Shown in pieces: positions 46,826 to 56,622 of a DNA stretch of 64,000 nucleotides (the first letter of the stretch is position 1; every line of letters begins with the position of its first letter). Source of the DNA: Pedobacter sp. Lineage in GTDB: Bacteria; Bacteroidota; Bacteroidia; Sphingobacteriales; Sphingobacteriaceae. A model generated the notes under the pieces. It was given only the letters and a program-made list of their open reading frames with translations. It did not search any database and had not been told where the DNA came from. The DNA is taken from the NCBI GenBank assembly GCA_031119475.1, contig JAVHXV010000006.1:124001-188000 (forward strand), written 5' to 3'. The translations under genes and the position numbers were made by a program.

Positions 46826-47857
46826 CTACGCCCCACCTTGCATCGCATAATTGCGCCACTTGGTCAGCACCGCTTCAAAATCCTGTGGCAGCGGCGCTTC
46901 AAATTCCATGTATTGCTGTGTGGTGGGATGAATGAAGCCCAATGTTTGCGCATGCAGGGCCTGCCTGGGCATGAGCGCAAAGCAATTGTCTACAAATTGC
47001 CTGTATTTATTAAATGTTGTCCCTTTTAAAATCTTATCCCCGCCATAATTTGCATCACTGAACAGAGGATGCCCAATGTGTTTCATGTGCGCCCTGATCT
47101 GATGGGTACGGCCGGTTTCGAGCTCACAGCTGATGAGGGTTACGTACCCCAGCCGTTCCAGAACGGTATAGTTCGTGGCCGACCATTTACCTTTCTCCTC
47201 ATCACTGTACACATCCATTACAATCCTGTTTTTCAGGCTCCGGCCGATGTAGCCTTCAATTCTGCCATCCTGCTCAATATCGCCCCAGGCCAGTGCAAGA
47301 TACCTGCGTGTGATGGAATGGTCGAAAAATTGCTTCGCCAGTTTGGTCATCGTCAGTTCGTTCTTGCTGATGAGCAATAACCCTGATGTATCCTTGTCGA
47401 TGCGATGCACAAGGCCAGGCCGGCCATCGTTGCCCGGCAAGGTAGGCAACTGTTCAAAATGGTAGGCCAATGCATTGACCAGGGTACCCGTATAATTGTT
47501 AAAGCCCGGATGCACCACCATCCCGGCAGCTTTGTTGACCACCAAAAGATCGGCATCTTCATATACGATTGTTAAAGGTATATTTTCGGGATAGACTTCG
47601 GTATCACGTGGAGGATGAGCGAAAACGATGGAAATCTCATCAAAGGGCTTTACCTTATAACTTGATTTTACGGTTGCCTTGTTCACCAGTACATTCCCCG
47701 CGTCGATGGCATTTTGGATGCGGTTACGCGAAGCATTTTCGATCCGGTGCATCAAAAACTTGTCAATCCGCAACAGCGACTGTCCTTTATCAACAACAAT
47801 ATTGAAATGTTCAAATAAATCCTGCTCTTCTTCCTGTTCAATATTGTAGTTTTCCAT
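46826..47857 (-). CDS. rluD: RluA family pseudouridine synthase (RluD-like)
   Basis: S4 domain, GLVHRIDKDTSGLLLISKN; ATG 47857. Confidence 0.9.
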   Translation of the reverse strand: MENYNIEQEEEQDLFEHFNIVVDKGQSLLRIDKFLMHRIENASRNRIQNAIDAGNVLVNKATVKSSYKVKPFDEISIVFAHPPRDTEVYPENIPLTIVYEDADLLVVNKAAGMVVHPGFNNYTGTLVNALAYHFEQLPTLPGNDGRPGLVHRIDKDTSGLLLISKNELTMTKLAKQFFDHSITRRYLALAWGDIEQDGRIEGYIGRSLKNRIVMDVYSDEEKGKWSATNYTVLERLGYVTLISCELETGRTHQIRAHMKHIGHPLFSDANYGGDKILKGTTFNKYRQFVDNCFALMPRQALHAQTLGFIHPTTQQYMEFEAPLPQDFEAVLTKWRNYAMQGGA

Positions 47858-47861
47858 GCCG

Positions 47862-47869
47862 CAAAAATA
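47862..47869 (-). promoter_or_regulatory. Bacteroidota -7 element TATTTTTG
   Basis: 4 nt before rluD ATG 47857. Confidence 0.6.
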
Positions 47870-48048
47870 GATTAACAATTTGATAATTTCCAAAAAACCT
47901 TATTGGCTTGTTTTTTGTTATCATCATTGCCTTATTGGCTCAGTCTATGAAAAACTTTTCCGAAAATTTTAAAATTGTGATCAACTTTTTTCCTTATCTG
48001 CTCAGAAAGATATACTTTCGCCCCTGAAAACCAAACAGATAAAAAAAA

Positions 48049-49071
48049 ATGAAAACAAATTTTTCAGCACTCAGGTCAATTGTGATTGTGGGCGCACTCC
48101 TATTTCCATTAAATCTTTTGGCGCAAAACGATGTTGGCGATCTCTTTAAGTCATCACCACAGAATGCTACCAAATTGGTAGATGCCTATTTTAAGCCATT
48201 GTTCAAGGGTACGGGCCAAGGCTTTGCCACTGGATGGAACAACTCAGCCAAGGCACAGGGCCTATTGCGCTTTGAACTTCGCGTAACTGGTACACTTGCT
48301 CTTGTACCAGACGAGGATAAATTTTATAATACCAACACATTGGGCCTTTCCAACATCAGGCCTGCAGCTGGTTCAAATGGCATTGGCCCATCGGTATTTG
48401 GTGGAAGCGGTAGCGGTTCAAAAATGGAGTTTTATACTTCTGGTGGAACGGCAACAGGCAAAACCTTTAACCTTCCTAATGCATCGGGCTTTAGGCCAGC
48501 CCCTGCTGCTCAGCTCCAACTTACAGTTGGCTTGCCAAAGCACATTGACGTAAGCCTACGTGCCATCCCAAGCGTTACCTTTGGCGATCATACCATCGGC
48601 CAGTTTGGTGTAGGTGCCAAAATAGAATTGTTGCCATTGTTTATGGGCAAGGTAGAAAAAGTAATGCCGATCGATATTGCTGTAGCGGGCGGGTTTACCA
48701 ATACCAACTACAAGATCAAGCTGGATGTGAACAATGGAAAATACACAGATCAGCGCGCAGAACTCAAATTCAAAGGATTTAGTACAGAAGCCATCATTTC
48801 AAAGAAGATTGCCTTCTTTACCCCATTTGCCAGTGTAGGTTACATTTCTTCTAATTCAGGTTTAAATGCCTATGGCACTTACGAATTTGAAACAGAGGGA
48901 GCGAGCACCACACTAACTGACCCGATCGCCATTAAGCACGACGATGTGAGCGCTTTCCAGGGATCCATTGGATTTCAGGTCAAGCTTGGCTTCCTAAGGG
49001 TTTATGGTGCCTATACACAATCTAAATACAGTAGCTTCAATGGCGGTCTTGGCGTTGGCTTCGGTAAATAA
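48049..49071 (+). CDS. DUF6588-like outer-membrane family protein
   Basis: Signal peptide; AYFKPLFKGTGQGFATGWNNSAKAQGLLRFELRVT; C-terminal barrel-like strands. Confidence 0.7.
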   Translation: MKTNFSALRSIVIVGALLFPLNLLAQNDVGDLFKSSPQNATKLVDAYFKPLFKGTGQGFATGWNNSAKAQGLLRFELRVTGTLALVPDEDKFYNTNTLGLSNIRPAAGSNGIGPSVFGGSGSGSKMEFYTSGGTATGKTFNLPNASGFRPAPAAQLQLTVGLPKHIDVSLRAIPSVTFGDHTIGQFGVGAKIELLPLFMGKVEKVMPIDIAVAGGFTNTNYKIKLDVNNGKYTDQRAELKFKGFSTEAIISKKIAFFTPFASVGYISSNSGLNAYGTYEFETEGASTTLTDPIAIKHDDVSAFQGSIGFQVKLGFLRVYGAYTQSKYSSFNGGLGVGFGK

Positions 49072-49089
49072 TATTTTCAAACCTCAGGT

Positions 49090-49116
49090 AAAAAGCTTCT
49101 CTTTGGGAAGCTTTTT
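49090..49116 (+). terminator. intrinsic terminator
   Basis: AAAAAGCTTC-TCTTTGG-GAAGCTTTTT 10-bp perfect stem. Confidence 0.8.
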
Positions 49117-49122
49117 ACATTT

Positions 49123-50001
49123 ATGGAGGTTTTTAGTCCGATACAACAGGTCACTCTGCCCACGCAGCACCAAATTTGGGTGAAACGTGACGACCTGATC
49201 GATCCGTATATTTCGGGCAATAAGTGGCGGAAGCTGAAATATATCTTGGCAACTGCCATCCAGACCAAGAGAACACACTTGGTAACCTTTGGGGGTGCGT
49301 ACTCCAATCATTTGGTCGCTACAGCCGCTGCAGCCGCACGACATCATCTAACAGCTACTGCTTTTGTACGGGGCGAGGAAGTGGAGAATGAAATGCTTTT
49401 GCTCTGCAGGCTATTTGGCATGGAGCTCAGGTTCGTAGACCGTGATTGCTATAGAGATAAGAGATCACTTTTCAGTAAGCATTTTGGAGACCATGGCTCA
49501 GCTTATTTTATTGATGAAGGCGGCGCAAGCGAACAGGCCGTAGAGGGCTGTAGGGAAATCATAACCGAACTTCCCATGCATTTCGACCATATTTTTTGTG
49601 CTGCAGGAACCGGCACCACTGCCGCAGGCCTGCTCAGGGAAATCAATGCGCAAAAGCTCCAATCCAAACTTCATGTTATTCCGGTATTAAAAGGTGCCGC
49701 ATTCATTGAAAAGGAAATTGCCGCCTATGAAAAAAATATAGATCAGCTGGTGCTGCATCTCGACTACCATTTTGGGGGATATGCGAAAACAAACCCTGAA
49801 CTGATCAGCTACATCAAAGGTTTTACGGCAGCTACCGGCATACTGATCGATCCGGTCTATACCGCTAAAATGTGCTATGCGATCAAAGACCTGTTCGAAA
49901 AAGGACTGCTCAAAAAAGAGGAAAAAGTATTGGCCATCCATACCGGTGGGCTGCTCGGCCTGTTGGGGATGAGGGAGAAGTTTGCGGGAGGCAAGGCATA
50001 A
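49123..50001 (+). CDS. ACC deaminase / D-cysteine desulfhydrase family PLP enzyme
   Basis: VKRDDLIDPYISGNKWRKLKYIL; TFGGAYSNHLVATAAAA. Confidence 0.9.
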   Translation: MEVFSPIQQVTLPTQHQIWVKRDDLIDPYISGNKWRKLKYILATAIQTKRTHLVTFGGAYSNHLVATAAAAARHHLTATAFVRGEEVENEMLLLCRLFGMELRFVDRDCYRDKRSLFSKHFGDHGSAYFIDEGGASEQAVEGCREIITELPMHFDHIFCAAGTGTTAAGLLREINAQKLQSKLHVIPVLKGAAFIEKEIAAYEKNIDQLVLHLDYHFGGYAKTNPELISYIKGFTAATGILIDPVYTAKMCYAIKDLFEKGLLKKEEKVLAIHTGGLLGLLGMREKFAGGKA

Positions 50002-50179
50002 AGCGGAAAGCGTAAAGTTAAATCAAAGACATCTTTCCGGTCAACATAGGGATGATTTTTGGCGCTGCGATCAAAAATAATTTTCCACAGCTTTTGAGAA
50101 TTCAACAACTTTTTATCAAAAACTAACTTTAAATCGTTTAAAGCTACTTTTTCGCATTTTGGTTCAAATAGTGCCCAAA

Positions 50180-50210
50180 TTTGATTATTTGGCCGATTTC
50201 ATTACTTTTG
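50180..50210 (+). promoter_or_regulatory. Bacteroidota promoter TTTG-N19-TACTTTTG
   Basis: -33 TTTG at 50180-50183 and -7 TACTTTTG at 50203-50210, 14 nt before lat ATG 50225. Confidence 0.65.
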
Positions 50211-50224
50211 GAACATCAAATTAG

Positions 50225-51562
50225 ATGACCATGTACCAATTAAGTATCGCACCTGATCAGGTGAACCAAACATTGCAGCAACATATCTTAGCCGATGGTT
50301 TTGACCTGACCTACGATATGGAGAAAAGCAATGGAGCCTATATCTATGATTCAAAGTATGACCGTAGTCTGTTAGACTTTTTTACCTGCTTTGCATCGGT
50401 TCCCTTGGGCTATAACCACCCAAAAATGGTGAATGACGAAAGCTTTAAACACCATTTGTTATTGGCAGCTATCGCTAACCCATCCAATTCTGATGTATAT
50501 ACCCAACAATATGCAGAATTTGTGAACACATTTTCAAAAGTGGGCATCCCATCCTACCTTCCACATGCATTTTTTGTTGCCGGTGGAGCACTTGCCGTAG
50601 AAAATGCCATTAAAGTAGCCATGGACTGGAAAGTTCAGAAGAATTTCGCCAAGGGCTATCAGGAAGAAAAAGGATTTAAAGTGCTGCATTTCGAAAAAGC
50701 TTTCCATGGCCGAAGTGGCTATACCCTGAGCCTGACCAATACCTTGCCCGACAAGACCAAATGGTTTGCCAAGTTCGACTGGCCAAGAGTAAGCGTTCCA
50801 CAGGTGAAGTTTCCATTGACTGGTGAAAACCTACAAACGGCCATTGATACGGAAGCTGTTTCAATTGAACAGGTCAAACAGGCATTTGCCGATCATAAAG
50901 ACGACATCTGCGCCATTATCATCGAACCCATCCAGTCTGAAGGTGGAGACAATCACCTAAGGGAAGAATTTTTGATCCAACTTCGCCAACTGGCGGATGA
51001 AAATGAAGCGTTTCTGATCTATGACGAGGTACAGACCGGTGTAGGACTGACCGGAAAGTTCTGGTGCCACGAGCATTTCAGTGAACAGGCGCGGCCAGAT
51101 ATCGTTGCCTTTGGCAAAAAAATGCAGGTCTGCGGCATATTGGTTGGCAAAAAGGTTGATGAAATTAGTACCAATGTATTCAACGTGCCTTCGCGCATCA
51201 ATTCTACCTGGGGAGGCAATTTGGTAGATATGGTACGATCAACGCAGATCCTGAACATCATACATGAAGACCAACTTTGCCAAAATGCGACCACAGTTGG
51301 CAGCTACCTTCAACAACAACTGCATAATTTGGCTTCCAAATACGATAAGATGAGCAATGTTCGTGGAAAAGGCCTACTGTGTGGATTTGATTTTCCGACC
51401 AAGGAAATGAGGAATGATTTTATCCAGAAAGGGCTCGAAAACAATGTAATGTTCTTAGGTTGTGGAAACCAGACCATCCGTTTCCGTCCGGCTTTGTGCA
51501 TCGAGAAAAAACACATCGACCAGGGAATGGATGTGATGGAAAAGATTTTGCCATCACTTTAA
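50225..51562 (+). CDS. lat: L-lysine 6-transaminase (class III aminotransferase)
   Basis: GGALAVENAIKVAMDWK, KAFHGRSGYTLSLTNT, LIYDEVQTGVGLTGKFWCHEHF, AFGKKMQVCG. Confidence 0.88.
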   Translation: MTMYQLSIAPDQVNQTLQQHILADGFDLTYDMEKSNGAYIYDSKYDRSLLDFFTCFASVPLGYNHPKMVNDESFKHHLLLAAIANPSNSDVYTQQYAEFVNTFSKVGIPSYLPHAFFVAGGALAVENAIKVAMDWKVQKNFAKGYQEEKGFKVLHFEKAFHGRSGYTLSLTNTLPDKTKWFAKFDWPRVSVPQVKFPLTGENLQTAIDTEAVSIEQVKQAFADHKDDICAIIIEPIQSEGGDNHLREEFLIQLRQLADENEAFLIYDEVQTGVGLTGKFWCHEHFSEQARPDIVAFGKKMQVCGILVGKKVDEISTNVFNVPSRINSTWGGNLVDMVRSTQILNIIHEDQLCQNATTVGSYLQQQLHNLASKYDKMSNVRGKGLLCGFDFPTKEMRNDFIQKGLENNVMFLGCGNQTIRFRPALCIEKKHIDQGMDVMEKILPSL

Positions 51563-51571
51563 ACCTACAGT

Positions 51572-51609
51572 GGCAACCTCGCAGGTTCTTCAGAACCTGC
51601 GAGGTTGCC
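51572..51609. terminator. bidirectional terminator between convergent lat and bshB1
   Basis: GGCAACCTCGCAGGTTCT / AGAACCTGCGAGGTTGCC, 18-bp perfect stem, 2-nt spacer, T-rich flank. Confidence 0.88.
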
Positions 51610-51613
51610 TATT

Positions 51614-52330
51614 TTATTTTAGCTCGAAAAGGTCATCAACACCCAACAGCTTCCGTGAAGTAAAACCTTCGCCATATTCACCACCAACACTCTTTCCAAA
51701 TTCCCTTGCCCTACCGATGACCGCATCGAAAAATTGTGGCGTAGAAATGTAGGTCTGGGGCTCATCAGTACTACTGCTATTAAATTGGGTTTTAAATGCC
51801 TTGATCGCCTCGATCTTTTGATCCATAAAATCGCTGATATCTACAATTATATCTGGTTTGATGTATTGATCTTGGATATATTGCAGCACCAACCGGGGCC
51901 GCCATTCTTGTTGTGCCACTCCATCAAGCTGGGTAGCGATACGTCTTAGCCCCGACAAAAAGATGGCATCATTGGCCAGATCTCCCGCCCTGCCGTGATC
52001 TGGATGCCGATCATGTAAAGCATTGGTCAAAATAATTTCAGGTTGGTATTTACGCACCATCTTGATCAGTTCAAGCTGGTGTGCTTCATCGTTTTTAAAA
52101 AAACCATCCCTAAAACCCAAATTTTCCCTGGCATGCAGCCCCATAATCTTGGCAGAGTCCGCTGCTTCCTGGTCACGTGTTTCGGCAGTGCCACGGGTAC
52201 CCAATTCGCCCCTTGTAAAATCTACAAGGCCCACGCGCTTTCCTTGGGCAATGTGTTTCAAGATTGTTCCCGAACAGCCCAATTCGGCATCATCAGGATG
52301 TACGGCAAAAACGAGTAGGTCTAATTTCAT
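51614..52330 (-). CDS. bshB1: bacillithiol biosynthesis deacetylase BshB1
   Basis: VHPDDAELGCSGTI; RHPDHGRAG; TRGELGTRGTAETRDQEA. Confidence 0.95.
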   Translation of the reverse strand: MKLDLLVFAVHPDDAELGCSGTILKHIAQGKRVGLVDFTRGELGTRGTAETRDQEAADSAKIMGLHARENLGFRDGFFKNDEAHQLELIKMVRKYQPEIILTNALHDRHPDHGRAGDLANDAIFLSGLRRIATQLDGVAQQEWRPRLVLQYIQDQYIKPDIIVDISDFMDQKIEAIKAFKTQFNSSSTDEPQTYISTPQFFDAVIGRAREFGKSVGGEYGEGFTSRKLLGVDDLFELK

Positions 52331-52439
52331 CATATGATTGCACAGATTATTAAGTGATTACACCGATTGTTTGATTGTAGATTTATCATCAGAAAGCCTT
52401 ATCAATTTATTTAATTTATGAAGCTCGACATCCAGCCTT

Positions 52440-52508
52440 AGGCATTGCCCTTTTTGCTTTAAGCTTTTTTCTTTCCGCTTTGGTCTTTCCCCTTTAAGCT
52501 TTGGGCTT
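52440..52508. repeat. GCTTTAAGCTTTTTTCTTTCCGC module
   Basis: 3' of minus-strand glutathione peroxidase gene. Confidence 0.85.
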
Positions 52509-52510
52509 GC

Positions 52511-53014
52511 CTACTCACTTTCCAATAACCGTTGAATCTTCTTTTTTACTTTTGAAGAGCTTGGCTTGGTAAAAGAGTAGAAAAAGTCGACCACTTCTCC
52601 ATTCTTATTGATGAGGTATTTATGGAAATTCCATTTTGGAATGGAATTGAGGTGGCCATTTAATTTCTTTGAACTCAGAAACTGGAACAGTGGATGTGCT
52701 TCCTTGCCCCTTACCATCATCTTTTCGAAGATGGGGAATTGGACCCCATAGTTTACCTCGCAAAATGTATTGATGGCTTCTCCTTCTAAAGGCTCCTGTC
52801 CTCCGAAATCATTCGAGGGGAAACCCAGCACCTCAAAGCCTTGGGCGGCAAATTCATTCCTTAAATCCTGAAGTTCCTGCAATTGCGGGGTAAAGCCACA
52901 GCCAGAAGCGGTATTAACGATCAATAGGACCTGTCCTTTATAATCGGATAAGACCTTTTCTTTTCCATTTAAAAGCTTGAGCTTAAATGGATAAATGGTT
53001 GGATTGGCATTCAT
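52511..53014 (-). CDS. glutathione peroxidase family protein (Cys type)
   Basis: NTASGCGFTPQLQELQDL; GFPSNDFGGQEP; WNFHKYLI. Confidence 0.93.
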   Translation of the reverse strand: MNANPTIYPFKLKLLNGKEKVLSDYKGQVLLIVNTASGCGFTPQLQELQDLRNEFAAQGFEVLGFPSNDFGGQEPLEGEAINTFCEVNYGVQFPIFEKMMVRGKEAHPLFQFLSSKKLNGHLNSIPKWNFHKYLINKNGEVVDFFYSFTKPSSSKVKKKIQRLLESE

Positions 53015-53019
53015 GCTTA

Positions 53020-53637
53020 TTATTGGTAATAACCAGAATTAACGATAATCGATTCGATGTCCCGATCTTCGGTGGCATTGTAGGTAGCTTTTAGGTTATG
53101 CCCAACCACCCTGGCGATCAACTGATAGGAAAAAGCGGCAAATCCGCCCTTGGTCTGTTTAACGATATCGTATGTGGTACGCCCAACTTCACGATCGATG
53201 AGCTTGGTCAGGATCTGCCCCTGGGTAATGGTCAGTTCCTTTACTTCGGTATTGAACATGCGCTTGATTTCGGCATCACAATCTTTGACCAGTTTCTTTT
53301 GGGCCTTCTTATCTGGCGTCACGGCCAAATCGCGCTCCAATTGCTCATATCTTCTTTTGGCATACAGCGCATAGGGCATGACTTTTAAGACATTGTATTT
53401 GAGCCTGTTGAAGGCAGCCTGTTCTTCTTGAGATTTCCAAACGCGTTTTCCCCAGATGACCACTTCCTGTAGGCCTATCCAAGGGATCATATAGCCATTA
53501 TCATTGGTAGCGGCTACACGGATGGTGTCATTTTTACCTTTTTCTGGCCAAATTACATTCGCACTTGTCTGTTGGGCCTTAGCGCCCACACTAACAAGTA
53601 TGACAATAAACAGAATAAAGAGACGAGAATATTTCAT
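53020..53637 (-). CDS. DUF4294 domain protein
   Basis: Signal peptide; QEEQAAFNRLKYNVLKVMPYALYAKRRYEQLERDL. Confidence 0.82.
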   Translation of the reverse strand: MKYSRLFILFIVILVSVGAKAQQTSANVIWPEKGKNDTIRVAATNDNGYMIPWIGLQEVVIWGKRVWKSQEEQAAFNRLKYNVLKVMPYALYAKRRYEQLERDLAVTPDKKAQKKLVKDCDAEIKRMFNTEVKELTITQGQILTKLIDREVGRTTYDIVKQTKGGFAAFSYQLIARVVGHNLKATYNATEDRDIESIIVNSGYYQ

Positions 53638-53747
53638 AAATTTATGCCTGTACAAAGGTACAGCTAATTTTATATATTCGTTTCAACCACACTCGAATAT
53701 AAGCTTTTAAAGTTAAAATGCAATTAATTTTTACCTAGAAAAAACAA

Positions 53748-55961
53748 ATGAAGAGCACTTTAGTGATTGATATAGAAGCAGAAAAGCAGGAAATCCTCAA
53801 AAGATATCGGGCACTGCTGCGTGCTTCTAAATCTACATTACAAAAAGGAGATAAAAAAGAAATCAGGAAAGCCTTCGAAATGGCCCTTGAGAGCCATCAG
53901 GACATGCGGAGGAAATCGGGCGAACCTTATATCTACCACCCCATTGCCGTGGCGCAGATCGCCGCCGAAGAGATAGGCCTCGGTACCACATCAATTGTAT
54001 GTGCACTGTTGCACGATGTGGTTGAAGATACGGACATTACGCTCGACGACATTGAACGTGAATTTGGCAAGAAAACCGCCAAAATTATCGACGGACTGAC
54101 CAAAATATCTGGCGTATTCGATTATAACAGCTCCCTACAGGCCGAAAACTTCAGGAAAATGCTGCTTACCTTGGCTGATGATGTGCGGGTAATTTTGATC
54201 AAGTTGGCCGATCGCCTGCACAACATGCGGACCATGGATTTCATGCCGAGGCAAAAACAGTTGAAGATTGCATCAGAAACCATTTATCTCTATGCACCGC
54301 TTGCCCATCGCCTAGGTTTATATGCCATTAAATCAGAGCTCGAAGACCTTTCCATGAAATACCTCGAGCCAGATACCTACAAATACATTGCAACGCAGCT
54401 GAATGAAAAAAAGGCCGAAAGAAATCAATTCATCAAGGCGTTTGTCGAACCGGTCAATGAAATATTGGCCGAGCAAGGGCTGGTCGCAAATATTTTTGGG
54501 CGGCCAAAATCAATCCATTCCATCTGGAACAAGATGAAAAAAAAGAACATACCCTTTGAAGAAGTGTATGACCTTTTTGCCATCCGCATCATTCTTGACA
54601 GCGCGCCAGAGCATGAAAAAGCCGATTGTTGGAAGGCCTATTCTATCGTAACCGACCTATATAGGCCAAATCCGGATCGTTTGCGCGATTGGGTATCCTC
54701 ACCAAAAGGAAATGGCTATGAATCCTTGCACACTACCGTGATGGGACCAAAAGGCCAATGGGTCGAGGTACAGATCCGTACCCAGCGGATGAATGAAATT
54801 GCCGAAAAGGGTTTTGCTGCGCATTGGAAGTACAAAGAATCGACAAATGACAATGGACTGGACCAATGGATCCAGAAGGTACGTGAGATGTTGAGTAATC
54901 CGGAAGCCAATGCTTTTGATTTCTTGGACGACTTTAAGATGAACCTCTTTTCTGATGAGATTTTCATTTTCACACCAAAAGGCGCCCTGCTCCAATTGCC
55001 ATTGGGCGCCACGGCATTAGATTTTGCCTTCGAAATCCATACCGATGTTGGTGCCAGGTGCATTGGTGCCAAAGTTAACCATAAGCTTGTTCCACTTTCG
55101 CACAAGTTACAGAATGGCGACCAAGTAGAAATTATTACCTCAGGAAAGCAGGTTCCAAAAGAAGATTGGCTCAACATTGTGGTTACCGCAAAAGCGAAGT
55201 CAAAAATCAAGTCATCGCTAAAGGAAGAAAAGCGCAAAGTTGCTGAAAATGGAAAAGAGACCTTGGAACGCAAATTAAAATCGCTTAAAATTACCTATAA
55301 CACCGATAACCTCAATAAACTGACCTATTTCTTTAAGCTCCAATCTACACAAGACCTGTTCATTGCAGTAGCCAATGGTAAGGTTGAGCTCAAAGACCTG
55401 AAGGAATACCTGAACAGCGAAAAAGAGATCGAGAACCGTGGAAACGATTTTAAGAACGATGGCAAACACGTAGAGGCCCTGCTCAACAAGGTGAAAGGCC
55501 CAGAATCAGATACTTTGTTGATCGGCGAAGACCTGCAGAAAATCGATTATACCCTGGCCAATTGTTGCAACCCCATTCCGGGCGACGATGTTTTTGGCTT
55601 CGTAACCGTAAGCGAAGGCATTAAAATCCACCGTACCAATTGCCCGAACGCAGCACAGTTAATGGCCAATTATGGCTATCGGGTAGTGAAGGCCAAATGG
55701 AACGGCCAACAGGAACTGACTTTCCTTACCGGACTTCATATTGTTGGGATCGACGACGTAGGCCTGATCAATAACATCACAAAAGTAATTTCCAACGATT
55801 TCAAGGTGAATATGCGCTCGATTACCGTAGACACCAATGATGGTATCTTTGATGGGTCTATTATGATCTTTGTGAATGACAAGGACCACTTGGACAACCT
55901 GATCAAGAATTTGCTGGAAGTAAAAGGTGTTACGGGCGTCACCAGGTTTGATGCACAATAG
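53748..55961 (+). CDS. RelA/SpoT family (p)ppGpp synthetase/hydrolase
   Basis: HD motif HDVVEDTD, synthetase YESLHTTVMGP, TGS and ACT domains. Confidence 0.97.
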   Translation: MKSTLVIDIEAEKQEILKRYRALLRASKSTLQKGDKKEIRKAFEMALESHQDMRRKSGEPYIYHPIAVAQIAAEEIGLGTTSIVCALLHDVVEDTDITLDDIEREFGKKTAKIIDGLTKISGVFDYNSSLQAENFRKMLLTLADDVRVILIKLADRLHNMRTMDFMPRQKQLKIASETIYLYAPLAHRLGLYAIKSELEDLSMKYLEPDTYKYIATQLNEKKAERNQFIKAFVEPVNEILAEQGLVANIFGRPKSIHSIWNKMKKKNIPFEEVYDLFAIRIILDSAPEHEKADCWKAYSIVTDLYRPNPDRLRDWVSSPKGNGYESLHTTVMGPKGQWVEVQIRTQRMNEIAEKGFAAHWKYKESTNDNGLDQWIQKVREMLSNPEANAFDFLDDFKMNLFSDEIFIFTPKGALLQLPLGATALDFAFEIHTDVGARCIGAKVNHKLVPLSHKLQNGDQVEIITSGKQVPKEDWLNIVVTAKAKSKIKSSLKEEKRKVAENGKETLERKLKSLKITYNTDNLNKLTYFFKLQSTQDLFIAVANGKVELKDLKEYLNSEKEIENRGNDFKNDGKHVEALLNKVKGPESDTLLIGEDLQKIDYTLANCCNPIPGDDVFGFVTVSEGIKIHRTNCPNAAQLMANYGYRVVKAKWNGQQELTFLTGLHIVGIDDVGLINNITKVISNDFKVNMRSITVDTNDGIFDGSIMIFVNDKDHLDNLIKNLLEVKGVTGVTRFDAQ

Positions 55962-56071
55962 TTATGAGTTGACAGTTGAACAATCGCTGTGAGCGATTGA
56001 CTAGTTAACAATTTTGACGACATGTTAACTATTAATCGGTGTAATCATTTTAATCAGTGTAATCATTTGAC

Positions 56072-56079
56072 TACCTTTG
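56072..56079 (+). promoter_or_regulatory. Bacteroidota -7 element TACCTTTG
   Basis: TAnnTTTG, 17 nt before fur ATG 56097. Confidence 0.6.
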
Positions 56080-56096
56080 GAGAGGAGTTTAAAATT

Positions 56097-56591
56097 ATGT
56101 CGACACAGAACACAAATGAGTTGGTCAGAAAGATCTTTGAAGCCTATCTCGAAAACAAGAACTTAAGAAAAACCCCTGAGCGTTTTGCCATTCTGGAAGA
56201 AATCTATTCTAGAAATGACCATTTTGATGTGGAAACGCTCTATATCCACATGAAAAACCAAAAGTACCGTGTAAGTAGGGCTACAGTCTACAACACCTTG
56301 GAACTGTTGGTTTCCTGCGACCTGGTTACCAAGCACCAGTTTGGTAAAAACATGGCGCAGTTTGAAAAGTCTTATGGCTATCACCAGCATGACCATGTCA
56401 TCTGTATCGATTGCGGCAAAGTGGTCGAATTCTGTGACCCACGCATCCATCAAATACAGAGCATGGTCGGTGACCTGCTCAAATTTGACATCAAGCACCA
56501 CTCGCTGAACTTATATGGCGTATGTTTCGATTGCAGCGCCGCTGCCGCAATCAAATCTGCCGCTTCCCTAAAACAACCAGTAACCAATTAA
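56097..56591 (+). CDS. fur: Fur family transcriptional regulator
   Basis: RKTPERFAILEEIYSRNDHFDVETLY...HQHDHVICIDCGKVVEF; CxxC motifs. Confidence 0.93.
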   Translation: MSTQNTNELVRKIFEAYLENKNLRKTPERFAILEEIYSRNDHFDVETLYIHMKNQKYRVSRATVYNTLELLVSCDLVTKHQFGKNMAQFEKSYGYHQHDHVICIDCGKVVEFCDPRIHQIQSMVGDLLKFDIKHHSLNLYGVCFDCSAAAAIKSAASLKQPVTN

Positions 56592-56622
56592 ATCCAATTT
56601 ATAATTTCTCTAATTTAAAATA

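Noticed and set aside
52511-53014. Selenocysteine glutathione peroxidase
   Set aside because: The active-site residue is encoded as Cys (ASGCGFTPQ); no in-frame TGA.
55981-55999. Hairpin CAATCGCT-GTG-AGCGATTG after the rel/spoT gene as a terminator
   Set aside because: Stem is present but there is no T tract, so I did not call it a terminator.
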